Positions 43,888-52,668 of a DNA stretch of 64,000 nucleotides are shown here, in pieces. The notes under the pieces are model-generated. The model worked only from the letters and a program-made list of their open reading frames with translations, was not told where the DNA came from and ran no database searches. Origin of the DNA: Acidicapsa acidisoli (GTDB lineage Bacteria > Acidobacteriota > Terriglobia > Terriglobales > Acidobacteriaceae); the NCBI RefSeq assembly GCF_025685625.1, contig NZ_JAGSYI010000001.1:682001-746000 (forward strand), written 5' to 3'. Position 1 is the first letter of the stretch, and the number at the start of each line of letters is the position of its first letter. Position numbers and translations under genes: made by a program.

Positions 43888-44766
43888 GTGCCACCCGAAG
43901 TCAAACACGGCCCGAAACTGGGCCTCATTGCCGGCAATGGCCGCTTCCCGTTTCTACTCCTCGATGCGGCGCGAGCCGAAGGCTGCGAGGTCGTTGTAGC
44001 CGCGATCAAGGAAGAGACAGACCTTGAGATTAACGACCGCGCCGCGAGCGACCCCGGACTTATCGTCCATTGGCTCTCTCTCGGTGAGCTTTCGAGGCTG
44101 ATCGAGACCTTCCAGCGCGCTGGGGTAACTCGCGCCGTAATGGCCGGACAGGTGAAGCACAAGCAGATCTTCTCCAGCATCCGGCCGGACTGGCGGCTAG
44201 CCAAGCTCTTGCTCAATCTGCGCACGCGTAATACGGATGTGCTGCTAGGCGCAGTGGCGAAGGTTCTAGGAGATGAGGGAATCGAGCTGATCTCCTCGAC
44301 TGCGTTTCTCGAACCATTGCTGGCGAAAGAAGGCGTGCTGACCAGCCGCGCACCGGATGAGGAAGAACGGCGGAACATGGAATACGGGCTGAGCGTCGCA
44401 ACCGGACTCGCTGGCTTCGATATCGGCCAGACGGTAGTCGTCGCCGCGCAGGCCTGCGTCGCCGTGGAGGCAATGGAAGGCACCGACGCCGCAATCGAGC
44501 GCGCCGGTGCGTTGATGCAGACGCTGGAGGCTAAAGCCTCCACACTGGAGCGGCGCCTTACCGTTGTGAAGCTGCCCAAGCCCAAGCAGGATATGCGCTT
44601 TGACGTGCCGGTGGTTGGATTGCGTACGCTGGAGACGATGGCCCGCGCGGGCGCGAGTTGCCTCGCAATCGAAGCCGAGAGAACGCTGCTTTTCGATCGA
44701 GACGCATTGCTGCGCCGCGCCGACGAAGCGAGGATTGCAATTGTAGCTGTGCCGCGCAGATACTAG
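43888..44766 (+). CDS. lpxI: UDP-2,3-diacylglucosamine diphosphatase LpxI
   Basis: LpxI hydrolyses UDP-2,3-diacylglucosamine to lipid X and UMP, replacing LpxH in several groups. It is 292 residues starting at a GTG at 43888, two bases after lpxA. The N-terminal KLGLIAGNGRFPFLLLDAA and the central VLTSRAPDEEERRNMEYGLSVATGLAGFDIGQTVVV in outline are typical of the family formerly called DUF1009. The tight position behind lpxA supports the assignment. No lpxH- or lpxD-like gene is in the window. Confidence 0.92.
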   Translation: MPPEVKHGPKLGLIAGNGRFPFLLLDAARAEGCEVVVAAIKEETDLEINDRAASDPGLIVHWLSLGELSRLIETFQRAGVTRAVMAGQVKHKQIFSSIRPDWRLAKLLLNLRTRNTDVLLGAVAKVLGDEGIELISSTAFLEPLLAKEGVLTSRAPDEEERRNMEYGLSVATGLAGFDIGQTVVVAAQACVAVEAMEGTDAAIERAGALMQTLEAKASTLERRLTVVKLPKPKQDMRFDVPVVGLRTLETMARAGASCLAIEAERTLLFDRDALLRRADEARIAIVAVPRRY

Positions 44767-44857
44767 GGGACGTTGCATCGAGTTCCAGCGCCTGTAACCT
44801 CTGCCGCCGCCGGAACATCAGAACTCCTGCACGACCAACTCCCGGAGGTTCCGAGCC

Positions 44858-45418
44858 ATGAAGAAAATCGCTCTACTCTCGCTTGCCGCGGCGCTGTTGC
44901 TGCCGGCCACCGTTCTGCCTGCCCACGCCGCCGGTCTAGGCGGAGATTCGCTCGCCGCCGGCACCACCGCTCCTGACTTCACCTTGCCATCCCAAGACAA
45001 CACCCCGATCAGCCTCGCTGAATACAAGGGCAAGTGGGTGGTGCTTTACTTCTACCCCAAGGACTTCACTGGAGGCTGCACTCTGGAAGCCCATAACTTT
45101 CAGCGTGATCTTGAAAAGTTCAAAGCCGCGAATGCCGTCGTGCTGGGCGTAAGCCTTGACACCGCCGATAGCCATAAGGGCTTCTGCACGAAGGAAAGCC
45201 TCACCTTCAAATTGCTGGCCGATCCTAGCCACAAGGTTGTGGACGCTTACGGCGTTCCGATGAAGACCTTTCAGTCTCCGAATGGTCCGGTTACGATTGC
45301 CATGCGCCAGACCTTCCTCATCGACCCCTCAGGAAAGATCGTGAAAACGTGGGACGTGAAGGACATCCCCAACCACAGTGCCGATGTTCTGGCGTCCATT
45401 GCCGACGGCGGAAAATAA
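44858..45418 (+). CDS. Exported peroxiredoxin (Bcp/PrxQ-like)
   Basis: This is 186 residues with a signal peptide (MKKIALLSLAAALLLPATVLPAHAA, cleaved near 25), so it acts outside the cytoplasm. The peroxidatic Cys is Cys74 (DFTGGCTLE). The position five residues later, which holds a resolving Cys in many PrxQ proteins, is His79; another Cys is Cys110. It may therefore work as a 1-Cys enzyme or with a different partner. It would reduce peroxides in the periplasm. Confidence 0.88.
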   Translation: MKKIALLSLAAALLLPATVLPAHAAGLGGDSLAAGTTAPDFTLPSQDNTPISLAEYKGKWVVLYFYPKDFTGGCTLEAHNFQRDLEKFKAANAVVLGVSLDTADSHKGFCTKESLTFKLLADPSHKVVDAYGVPMKTFQSPNGPVTIAMRQTFLIDPSGKIVKTWDVKDIPNHSADVLASIADGGK

Positions 45419-45451
45419 ATCCTCTCAATCCTTCTCGATCCTGGTTCACAA

Positions 45452-45508
45452 TGGCCGCCTGCCGCTCTTTCTTCCGCTGCAAAGGGATAAGAGAGCGGCA
45501 GGTGGCCA
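45452..45508. repeat. Long inverted repeat with 17-bp arms
   Basis: Arms at 45452-45468 and 45492-45508 pair fully, with one G-U, around a 23-nt loop. It lies between the peroxiredoxin and mscS genes. No T-run follows, so it is not a standard terminator, though it may still stop or stabilise transcripts. Confidence 0.65.
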
Positions 45509-45615
45509 AAACTATTCAGATCTGCCCTGTCCTCGACTGACATCCTATCCTCTTCAATAGTTCGTCCGGTGGTTCGGACGCCTCCAGCGCGGACCTTCCT
45601 GGACAGGAGAATGCC

Positions 45616-46761
45616 GTGGGATCGATTCTGCACATCTGGCATGGTTGGTTTTTCGCACTATTTCTGTTTTGCGGCGCGATGGTGCTTTCCAACAGCGTGC
45701 ACTGGATTCTTTTCCGAATCATTCATCGCAAGCAGGTAGAAAGCAGTTCGCATACGCTTGGCCTGGGATTGAACAAGCATCTGGGCGGCCCGGCGCGCGC
45801 CATCTTCATCATCACCTGCCTGTTCATGGCGCTTCCGTTTGCACCGGACGAACTAAAACAATACTTAGGCGAAACGGTCCACCAGGTACTGGCCGTGGCG
45901 ATGGTGCTCTCGTTAGGCTGGTTTGCCGTTGGCTCCGTCGGGGTCGTTGAAAACGCGCTTCTGCGCCGATTCGACATTACCGCTGAAAACAACACCCGCG
46001 CGCGGCAGATTCATACGCAAATGTTGATCTTCCGCCGCCTGGTGGTGAGCTTCATTCTCATCGTCACCGTTGGAGGCATCCTCTGGACCTTCCATGACGA
46101 GCGCATCTGGAAGGCGGGAACCGGTCTGCTTGCCTCCGCCGGAATCGCTTCGCTGATCCTGGCGACCGCGGCAAAATCGACCGCGTCGAACTTCCTCGCC
46201 GGCCTCCAGATCGCGCTTACGTCTCCGATTCGCATCGATGATGTTGTGGTGGTGCAGGGCGAGTGGGGACGGATCGAAGAGATTACATCCGCATATGTGG
46301 TCATCAAAATCTGGGATCAGCGAAGGCTCATCGTCCCGCTCACCTACTTCATCGAGAATTCCTTCACGAACTGGACTCGGCGGTCGTCCGACATACTGGG
46401 TACTGCCTTCCTGTATGTCGACTACAACGTCCCCGTCGAGGCGCTGAGAACACAACTGAAGAAAATTGCAGAGAGTTCTCCGCTATGGGATAGGAACGTC
46501 TGCGGGCTACAGGTAACCGACCTGAAAGAGCACACTATGGAGATCCGTTGTCTGGTGAGTTCGAAAAATTCGAGTGAGAGCTTTGACCTGCGCTGTCTCG
46601 TCCGCGAGGAGATGGTGGCGTTCGTGCGCGACAACTACCCGGATGCTCTTCCACGTCTACGCATCTCCGAAATGAGGGAAGCGCGTGAGACAGAAGGAGC
46701 GCGTGAGGGAGAAATCTCGACTCAACTTGAACCCTCCGCCAGCTATCGCGACGGACACTGA
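45616..46761 (+). CDS. MscS-family mechanosensitive ion channel
   Basis: This is 381 residues starting at a GTG at 45616 with AGGAG six bases upstream. There are about four membrane helices (about 11-33, 58-75, 90-110, 138-158) and the conserved pore helix and beta domain: AGIASLILATAAKSTASNFLAGLQIALTSPIRIDDVV in outline, then VQGEWGRIEEITSAYVVIK. The C-terminal cytoplasmic domain runs to about 350 and then a charged tail. MscS channels open when the membrane is stretched by hypoosmotic shock. It converges on the TIR gene with a terminator between. Confidence 0.92.
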   Translation: MGSILHIWHGWFFALFLFCGAMVLSNSVHWILFRIIHRKQVESSSHTLGLGLNKHLGGPARAIFIITCLFMALPFAPDELKQYLGETVHQVLAVAMVLSLGWFAVGSVGVVENALLRRFDITAENNTRARQIHTQMLIFRRLVVSFILIVTVGGILWTFHDERIWKAGTGLLASAGIASLILATAAKSTASNFLAGLQIALTSPIRIDDVVVVQGEWGRIEEITSAYVVIKIWDQRRLIVPLTYFIENSFTNWTRRSSDILGTAFLYVDYNVPVEALRTQLKKIAESSPLWDRNVCGLQVTDLKEHTMEIRCLVSSKNSSESFDLRCLVREEMVAFVRDNYPDALPRLRISEMREARETEGAREGEISTQLEPSASYRDGH

Positions 46762-46846
46762 TCATCGGGAATTCCTCTCCCTCGCCGCCATCCCTGCGCA
46801 CAGAACGGCTGAGAGCCCAGCATCAGACTCCAGCGTTAAGTCTCGC

Positions 46847-46940
46847 GTACAGACGCAAAAAAGCCCGGCGATCGAGAATGTTCTCGGCCGGACTCTTTGG
46901 CTTGCCAGGGTACGACGGAGTTAGGTGGTTGCTTTCTTGG
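46847..46940. repeat. 94-bp direct repeat, copy 1
   Basis: This stretch matches 47827-47920 at 87 of 94 positions without gaps. It includes the last codons of the TIR/H1-like gene, its stop codon and its terminator. Confidence 0.9.
46857..46898 (-). terminator. Rho-independent terminator of the TIR/H1-like gene
   Basis: On the minus strand AGTCCGGC / GCCGGGCT enclose an inner stem CGAGAA/TTCTCG, and TTTTTT follows. The outer stem contains one G-U pair. Confidence 0.85.
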
Positions 46941-47625
46941 GGGCAGCCTTCTTGACTGCTGGCTTCTTCGCCGGAGTCTTCTTTGCAAACTTCTTTGCTG
47001 CCGTATCTTTCCCTCTCTTGGTCGTCTTGGCGGCGCTCCTGCCGACCGCAGATCGCTTCGCCGGCTTCTTCACGGCTGTGGTCTTCTTCGCAGGAGCCTT
47101 CCTGGCTGCGGCCTTCATTGCACGAGCCGGCGCGGGTTCCGGCACGGCTGCGATGCTCTCTTCCTCATGGTCCTCGAGATCAATTTCCTGAACCGCATTC
47201 GGTTCGGGTGATGACGCGCTCTTGCCGGGCGCGGTGCTCTTGACGCCAAGCGATGCGAGAAGGGATTTTAGTCCCCGGCCATAGTCCGATCTGAAGTCAG
47301 CATGCTGAAATGGCCGCAGTCGAAAAGGAACCTTGCAATCCTGGAAGAAAATAGGAATTACGGTCTTGTGCTCCTCGAGTGCAAACGCAACCTCGTCTTC
47401 GACATTGATGGAGCTAACGGAGGAAGGAGACAAGATGACCAGCAAAAGCGGCGCGTCGGTCATTGCTTCCTGCACCGCACGAGCCCATCGTTGCCCTGGC
47501 TGAATGTCCAACTGATCCAGCCACACCCGCGCACCCGCGCTCTTGAGATCCCAAGCCAGACGAAGAGCGAACTCGGAATCGTCTCGACTGTAGCTGATGA
47601 ATGCTATGCTTCGGTCCGATGGCAT
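46921..47625 (-). CDS. TIR-domain protein with histone-H1-like C-terminal tail
   Basis: This is a 234-residue protein starting at the ATG at 47625, with GGGAG seven bases upstream. Residues about 5-125 form a TIR domain: the first strand FISYSRDD, GARVWLDQLDIQPGQRW (BB-loop region), LLLVILSPSSVSS and DEVAFALEEHKTVIPIFF. Glu78 is at the position of the catalytic Glu of NADase TIR domains. An acidic linker follows (VQEIDLEDHEEES, 145-157), then a Lys/Ala/Pro tail (168-234) like histone H1 and HC1-type proteins. Linker and tail resemble the next gene, so this looks like a TIR domain placed in front of a copy of it. A NAD-related, DNA-associated role is inference only. Confidence 0.88.
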   Translation of the reverse strand: MPSDRSIAFISYSRDDSEFALRLAWDLKSAGARVWLDQLDIQPGQRWARAVQEAMTDAPLLLVILSPSSVSSINVEDEVAFALEEHKTVIPIFFQDCKVPFRLRPFQHADFRSDYGRGLKSLLASLGVKSTAPGKSASSPEPNAVQEIDLEDHEEESIAAVPEPAPARAMKAAARKAPAKKTTAVKKPAKRSAVGRSAAKTTKRGKDTAAKKFAKKTPAKKPAVKKAAPKKATT

Positions 47626-47826
47626 CGCTTGTCTCCCAAGCCGAAACCTGCCGATGACCCATGTTATTTGATTTCTCTCCGAATAGGACCTAAAAAAGCT
47701 TGCCGCCGATAACCAGAAATATCCTGGCCGCGTACCTTTTTCGGGAAATCGGGAGGCGACGATGCAGATGGCTGATTACCGTTAACGCTGCGCCCAATTG
47801 GGTCCGGCCTCAATCGTCTCCGGATT

Positions 47827-47920
47827 GTACAGACGCAAAAAAGCCCGGCGATCGAGAATAGTCTCGGCCGGGCTCTTTTGCTTGCCTGGGTACTACGGAG
47901 TTAGATGGTTGCTTTCTTGG
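47827..47920. repeat. 94-bp direct repeat, copy 2
   Basis: This is the second copy of the element at 46847-46940, exactly 980 bp away, containing the end of the H1-like gene and its terminator. Confidence 0.9.
47837..47878 (-). terminator. Rho-independent terminator of the H1-like gene
   Basis: On the minus strand AGCCCGGC / GCCGGGCT enclose CGAGA/TCTCG, and TTTTTT follows. Unlike copy 1 the outer stem is perfect. Confidence 0.9.
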
Positions 47921-48638
47921 CAGGAGCCTTCTTCACTGCTGCCTTCTTCGCCGGAGCCTTCTTTGCCGCTGCTTTCTTTGCGGCCTTCTTGGCTGGGGCC
48001 TTCTTTGCTGCGGCCTTTTTCGCCGGAGCCTTCTTCGCTGCGGCCTTCTTCGCCGGAGCCTTCTTTGCCGCGGCCTTCTTCGCCGGAGCCTTCTTTGCTG
48101 CCTTCTTTGCTGCTTTCTTTGCTGTTGCCAAAGTCTTACCTCTCTTGGTTGGTTTGGTGGTGCTCTTGCTGATTACAGCTTTCTTTGCTGCAACCTTGCC
48201 GCCGCGGGTTGCACCCTTACTGCTCTTCTTCGCGGCTGACACTTTGACGGCCTTCTTCGCCGATTTCTTGATCGCTGCGGCCTTCTTCGCCGGAGCCTTC
48301 TTTGCCGGAGCTTTCTTAGCCGCTTTCTTCGCGACGGCTTTCTTCACCGTAGCTTTCTTTGCGGCCTTCTTCACCGCGGGTTCCGCAACTGCAGCGGGCG
48401 CTGGCGCCGCGGCTTTTTTTGCCGCAGTTTTTCTGGCTGCCTTCTTTGCGGGTTTCGTTTCCGCTGTCGGCGCGGCTTCCGGCTCAGCGATGATGAGAAC
48501 TTCTACAACTTCATCGGCGCTTGCGACGCTCTCTTCTTCTTCATCTTCAAGTTCGATTTCCTGTGGAGGATTGCCTTCGGCTGGAATTGAATCTTCGCCG
48601 AAGTCACTGCGGGCGTACATCCGTATTTCTTCTGCCAT
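47901..48638 (-). CDS. Histone-H1-like Lys/Ala/Pro-rich DNA-binding protein
   Basis: This is 245 residues from the ATG at 48638, with GGAGG nine bases upstream. The N-terminal 60 residues are acidic (PQEIELEDEEEES at 25-37), and the remaining 185 are almost only Lys, Ala and Pro with AKKAPAKK-type motifs, repeating with a 10-residue period near the end (KKAPAKKAAA). This is the composition of eukaryotic-like H1 and bacterial HC1-type nucleoid proteins, which bind DNA mainly by charge. The acidic start is uncommon. It has its own promoter and lies beside the TIR gene, to which it is paralogous in linker and tail. Confidence 0.85.
   Translation of the reverse strand: MAEEIRMYARSDFGEDSIPAEGNPPQEIELEDEEEESVASADEVVEVLIIAEPEAAPTAETKPAKKAARKTAAKKAAAPAPAAVAEPAVKKAAKKATVKKAVAKKAAKKAPAKKAPAKKAAAIKKSAKKAVKVSAAKKSSKGATRGGKVAAKKAVISKSTTKPTKRGKTLATAKKAAKKAAKKAPAKKAAAKKAPAKKAAAKKAPAKKAAAKKAPAKKAAKKAAAKKAPAKKAAVKKAPAKKATI
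47930..48110. repeat. 30-bp coding tandem repeats in the H1-like gene
   Basis: About five units of roughly 30 bp encode KKAPAKKAAA. Slippage between units probably changes the tail length between strains. Confidence 0.75.
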
Positions 48639-48724
48639 GCCTATTTGCCTCCAGCGCTTCCGCGCTGTTGTGAGTTTGTGCGGTGCTTCACGCAAGAGCT
48701 TGGGCGCGTTCGCCTTCGGCGCAC

Positions 48725-48755
48725 ATTGTAGCAATAGCTTGCACGGTTTTTGCAA
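48725..48755 (-). promoter_or_regulatory. Candidate promoter of the H1-like gene
   Basis: The minus strand has TGCTACAAT, an extended -10 with TACAAT at 48725-48730, and TTGCAA at 48750-48755 with a long 19-nt spacer. This would give a leader of about 80 nt. Confidence 0.5.
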
Positions 48756-48776
48756 CAATGACAAGTATGTAACTAG

Positions 48777-50702
48777 CTACTTTTGTATATTTTTCTTCTT
48801 TGTACTCTTATGGTGTGCTGTCGACTTTTTGGGATCGCCTGTAGTGTGCGCTGCTTCTGCATCGCGGCTCTTTGAATTTGCCTTGGGCACAGGCTTTTTC
48901 GCAGACGCAGTATCTGTCTTCTTATGGGACGAAGAAGTGCTGGCGGTCTTCGCGGCGGATGCGTGGCTCTCTTTCGCTGTGCGGCTTGCGTCGCGCGAAC
49001 GCGGAGCAAGATGCAGTGGCTCGGCAACGCGGATGCGCTGGCCTGCTGCAACGGTTGTGCCGGTAACGTGATTCCATCGGTGCAGATCGTCGAGCGAGAC
49101 GCCAAAGCGGTCCGCAATAGTAACCAGGCTGTCGCCTCGGCGCGCTTTGTATACTTCCGCGTGCGTTGCCGGAGCAGAAGGCAGCGGGACGGGAATGACC
49201 AGTGCATCCGTATTGTCGAGAGTATCGCTGGTATGCAGTTGATTGACTGTGGCCAACTGCTCCACGGTCACGTGATAACTGCGCGCGACGCTTGCCAGCG
49301 TATCGTCCGGGGTCACGCGGTGATAACGCCACTGCGTGCGTCTGTCCTCCGGTATTTCCGCGATGCGCTGCTGGTAAAGCGTAGCGGTACCCGGCGGCAG
49401 ATGTAGATCGAAGGGACCAGCGAGTATGCCGGAAGGAGGCGTATTCAATCGCAACAATCCAGGGTTGAGCCCCAATATCTCCTGCGGTTCGGCATCGACA
49501 AGATCGGCGACAAGCCGCAAATCAACGGAGTAATCGATGGGCACGGTGTCGGAGACTACCGGGGGATCCAGCGGTACATCGTCAAATCCATACTGGTGCA
49601 GATTGCGCGAAATAATGATTGCGGCCAGAATCTCAGGAACGTAGTTCTTGGTTTCGCCGGGCAGATTGTTGCGTTTGTACAGCTCCCAAAAGTCGGCGTA
49701 GCCGGTCTTCTGTACGGCACGCTGCACGTTGCCCGCCCCCCAGTCGTATGCCGCCATCGCCAGATACCAGTCGCCGAGCTGGTTATAGAGGAACTTCATG
49801 TAGCGCGCGTAGGCAATCGTAGACTTCTCAGGATCGAAGCGCTCGTCCACATAACCGTTGCGCGTCAGTCCATAGTCGCCGTGAGGCATGAACTGCCACA
49901 TGCCTCCTGCACCGGAACTGTGATCGACTGCCTGGGGCTGAAAGGCTGATTCGGCAACGGCCAGATAGATCAGGTCCTGCGGAACGCCCTCCTGGTTGAG
50001 TACGCGTTGGATCATAGCCTTGTAGCGGCCGGCGCGTTGCAGCGAGTGCAGCAAAGTATTATGACCGCGCTGCGTGTTCGCAAAAAAATTGATATACGAG
50101 GCGACATAGTCGTTGATGACCAGCGGCAGATCGGATTTGGTGGTCGCGAGTTCGGCCCGGGCCTTGGCGACCAGGTTGGGATCAACCACAAACGTCACAT
50201 CGTTGGCCACGTCCGAGGGAGTTGGCTCGACGGTGGGAGCGAAACCATTGCCCTGCTTGAGCGCTTCCATCTCCAGTGCATTGACAGCGTCGAGAATCCG
50301 ATTGAACTCGTCGTTCAACTGCGGGTCGGCCTTGATATCAAGGCCGCTGGCGAGCATCCTGTCGACCGCGCTGTCGAAGTCGGCCTTGGCCTGCACAAGT
50401 TGGCCTTTGCGGTAATGCGCATTGCCGCTGAGGAAGCTGCGCTCTACCTGAGCGATGAGCTGCTGTACACGGCTCTGCTCGGCGGGCGACTCGGGCGCGC
50501 GGGGTGGGCTCGATGGCTGCTGTGCCAGCTGCGCGGGGGGTGCGGTGACTTTGCTGCTGGTGATCGCCGGCGGCGGCGCGGTCTGTTTTGTATCGCAACC
50601 ACTGATGCCCACGATTCCGACGCCGAGCGATGAAACCAGCGAAAGTGTCAGCGGCAGACGGCTGAATGAGGGGGCGAAATGACGGCGTGGATTTGTATTC
50701 AT
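48777..50702 (-). CDS. MltD-like lytic transglycosylase with two LysM domains
   Basis: This is a 641-residue probable lipoprotein: hydrophobic start, lipobox ending at Cys36 (GISGC). A coiled region (about 70-150) precedes the SLT domain (about 230-370) with catalytic Glu251 (LAVAESAFQPQA), GAGGMWQFMP and AAYDWGAGNVQRA. Two LysM repeats follow at about 475-515 and 535-580 (YHRVTPDDTLASVARSY and YKARRGDSLVTIADRFG), which bind peptidoglycan. The last 55 residues are Lys/Ser/Ala-rich. It cuts glycan strands to 1,6-anhydro ends. The lepA gene is divergent. Confidence 0.92.
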   Translation of the reverse strand: MNTNPRRHFAPSFSRLPLTLSLVSSLGVGIVGISGCDTKQTAPPPAITSSKVTAPPAQLAQQPSSPPRAPESPAEQSRVQQLIAQVERSFLSGNAHYRKGQLVQAKADFDSAVDRMLASGLDIKADPQLNDEFNRILDAVNALEMEALKQGNGFAPTVEPTPSDVANDVTFVVDPNLVAKARAELATTKSDLPLVINDYVASYINFFANTQRGHNTLLHSLQRAGRYKAMIQRVLNQEGVPQDLIYLAVAESAFQPQAVDHSSGAGGMWQFMPHGDYGLTRNGYVDERFDPEKSTIAYARYMKFLYNQLGDWYLAMAAYDWGAGNVQRAVQKTGYADFWELYKRNNLPGETKNYVPEILAAIIISRNLHQYGFDDVPLDPPVVSDTVPIDYSVDLRLVADLVDAEPQEILGLNPGLLRLNTPPSGILAGPFDLHLPPGTATLYQQRIAEIPEDRRTQWRYHRVTPDDTLASVARSYHVTVEQLATVNQLHTSDTLDNTDALVIPVPLPSAPATHAEVYKARRGDSLVTIADRFGVSLDDLHRWNHVTGTTVAAGQRIRVAEPLHLAPRSRDASRTAKESHASAAKTASTSSSHKKTDTASAKKPVPKANSKSRDAEAAHTTGDPKKSTAHHKSTKKKNIQK

Positions 50703-50856
50703 GAAAGGCTGTTCTTGCAGAATTGCGAATGCTTTTCGCCCGCCGCGCGAGCCGCAACCAACTCCCGGATTACTTTCTCACTGCTGTCCCGATGATAAGC
50801 TATGGACTTGAGGGTGTTTGCGCGTGACCGCGCCGCACCTCGTGTGACGCCTCTTC

Positions 50857-52668
50857 ATGGATTCAAGTCTCCTAAGAAATTTCGCCATTATCGCCCATAT
50901 CGACCACGGAAAGTCGACTCTCTCGGACCGTCTGCTGGAGTTGACCGGCTCCGTTACCGCACGCGAAATGCATGCTCAGTTGTTGGACGCAATGGATCTG
51001 GAACGGGAGCGCGGCATCACCATCAAAGCGCATGCCGTTCGCATGATGTACAAGGCGAGAAACGGCATTACCTACCAGCTGAACCTGATCGACACGCCGG
51101 GCCATGTGGACTTCAGCTACGAGGTTTCGCGCTCGCTGGCCTCGTGCGAGGGAGCGCTGCTGGTGGTGGACGCAAGCCAGGGCGTAGAAGCGCAAACACT
51201 AGCCAACGCCTTCCTGGCCATCAATGGCGGACTGGAAATTATCCCGGTTATCAACAAGATCGACCTTCCCTCGGCCGACGTTACGCGCACACAGGAGGCC
51301 ATTGAGCAGGCCGTTGGCCTGGACGCGACCGATGCCATCCCGGTATCCGCCAAGACCGGCGTGGGCGTCGAAGACGTTCTGGAAGCCATTGTGCATCGCC
51401 TGCCGCCGCCCAAGGGCGACATCGACGCGCCGCTGCAGGCCCTGATCTTCGATTCCTGGTTCGATCCTTATCGCGGGGTCGTCGTGCTGGCGCGCGTGGT
51501 TCATGGACGCATGCGGCAAGGTCAGAAGATCCGTTTTCTCTCCAACGGGCGTGTCTTCAACATCGACACCATGGGTGTTCTTACCCCCAAGCCCGTGGCA
51601 ATTGCGGAGTTGACCGCGGGCGAGGTCGGCTTCTTTACGGCGACGATCAAGAACGTTGCCGACACGAAGATCGGCGACACCGTTACCGACGACGAGAACC
51701 CGGCGACAGAGGCTCTGCCTGGATTCATGGAGATCATGCCCATGGTCTTCGCCGGCATCTACACTGTCGATTCGCATGAACATACGCTGTTGCGAGACGC
51801 ACTCGAAAAGCTGCGCCTCAACGACTCTTCGTTCTTCTTTGAACCGGAAAGCTCCGTGGCGCTGGGTTTCGGCTTTCGATGCGGTTTCCTGGGCCTGCTT
51901 CACATGGAGATCATCCAGGAGCGCATCGAGCGCGAGTACAACCTGGACCTGATCACCACGGCCCCCAGCGTGCGCTACAAGATCGAACTGACCAGCGGCG
52001 AAGTCGTGGAAGTCGAAAATCCCTCGCGCTGGCCCGAGCCAACCAATATCGAGCGGATCGAAGAGCCGGTCATCAACGCGATGATCCTCACCAACGAAGA
52101 GTACGTTGGCGGAATTCTCAAGCTGGTGGAAGAAAAGCGTGGCCGGCAGAAGAATTTCGAGTATGTCTCGGCGACGCGCGTGATGCTGACGTACGAGTTG
52201 CCGCTCAACGAGATTGTCCTCGACTTCTACGATCGCCTTAAATCTGTCTCGCGCGGCTATGCATCGCTGGACTACCAATTGGCCGGCATGTGGACATCGC
52301 CGATGGTGAAGATGGACATTCTGGTCTCCGGCGAGCCTGTGGACGCGCTCTCTATCATCGTGCATCGCGACCTGGCTTATGAACGCGGCAAGGCGCTCGT
52401 TGCCAAGATGCGGGAACTCATTCCCAGGCAACAGTTTGAGGTTGCCATCCAGGCGGCAATCGGAGCAAAGATCGTCGCTCGCGAGACTGTTGCCGCCTTG
52501 CGTAAGAATGTTATCGCCAAGTGCTATGGGGGCGATATCAGCCGCAAGCGCAAACTTCTTGAGAAGCAAAAAGAAGGAAAGAAGCGCATGAAGCGCATCG
52601 GCAAAGTAGACATCCCCCAGGAAGCATTTCTCGCCGTGCTGCGAGTCGGGGAAGACACGCAATCCTGA
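50857..52668 (+). CDS. lepA: Elongation factor 4 (back-translocating GTPase)
   Basis: LepA/EF4 is a ribosomal GTPase that acts on stalled or late-initiating ribosomes. It is 603 residues, the usual length. G motifs are GHIDHGKST-like AHIDHGKST at 13-21, the switch [23 protein letters not shown] and NKIDLP, followed by EF-G-like domains and the LepA-specific C-terminal domain ([24 protein letters not shown] in outline). No strong ribosome site precedes the ATG, and the leader is short. Confidence 0.96.
   Translation: MDSSLLRNFAIIAHIDHGKSTLSDRLLELTGSVTAREMHAQLLDAMDLERERGITIKAHAVRMMYKARNGITYQLNLIDTPGHVDFSYEVSRSLASCEGALLVVDASQGVEAQTLANAFLAINGGLEIIPVINKIDLPSADVTRTQEAIEQAVGLDATDAIPVSAKTGVGVEDVLEAIVHRLPPPKGDIDAPLQALIFDSWFDPYRGVVVLARVVHGRMRQGQKIRFLSNGRVFNIDTMGVLTPKPVAIAELTAGEVGFFTATIKNVADTKIGDTVTDDENPATEALPGFMEIMPMVFAGIYTVDSHEHTLLRDALEKLRLNDSSFFFEPESSVALGFGFRCGFLGLLHMEIIQERIEREYNLDLITTAPSVRYKIELTSGEVVEVENPSRWPEPTNIERIEEPVINAMILTNEEYVGGILKLVEEKRGRQKNFEYVSATRVMLTYELPLNEIVLDFYDRLKSVSRGYASLDYQLAGMWTSPMVKMDILVSGEPVDALSIIVHRDLAYERGKALVAKMRELIPRQQFEVAIQAAIGAKIVARETVAALRKNVIAKCYGGDISRKRKLLEKQKEGKKRMKRIGKVDIPQEAFLAVLRVGEDTQS

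Noticed and set aside
46921-47625. Assigning the TIR gene to a Thoeris or CBASS defence system
   Set aside because: No ThsA, cyclase or other partner gene lies next to it in the window.
47930-48110. Regular 30-bp repeats resembling a CRISPR array
   Set aside because: There are no unique spacers; units are in frame and encode the KKAPAKKAAA tail.
47905-49071. A plus-strand frame rich in Phe, Ala and Gly over the H1-like and mltD genes, which looks like a membrane protein
   Set aside because: It is the reversed reading of Lys/Ala codons (TTC/GCC), explained by the H1-like gene with its good ribosome site, promoter and terminator.
51199-52662. A 487-codon minus-strand frame opposite lepA
   Set aside because: Antisense shadow of lepA, which is full-length with all G motifs.
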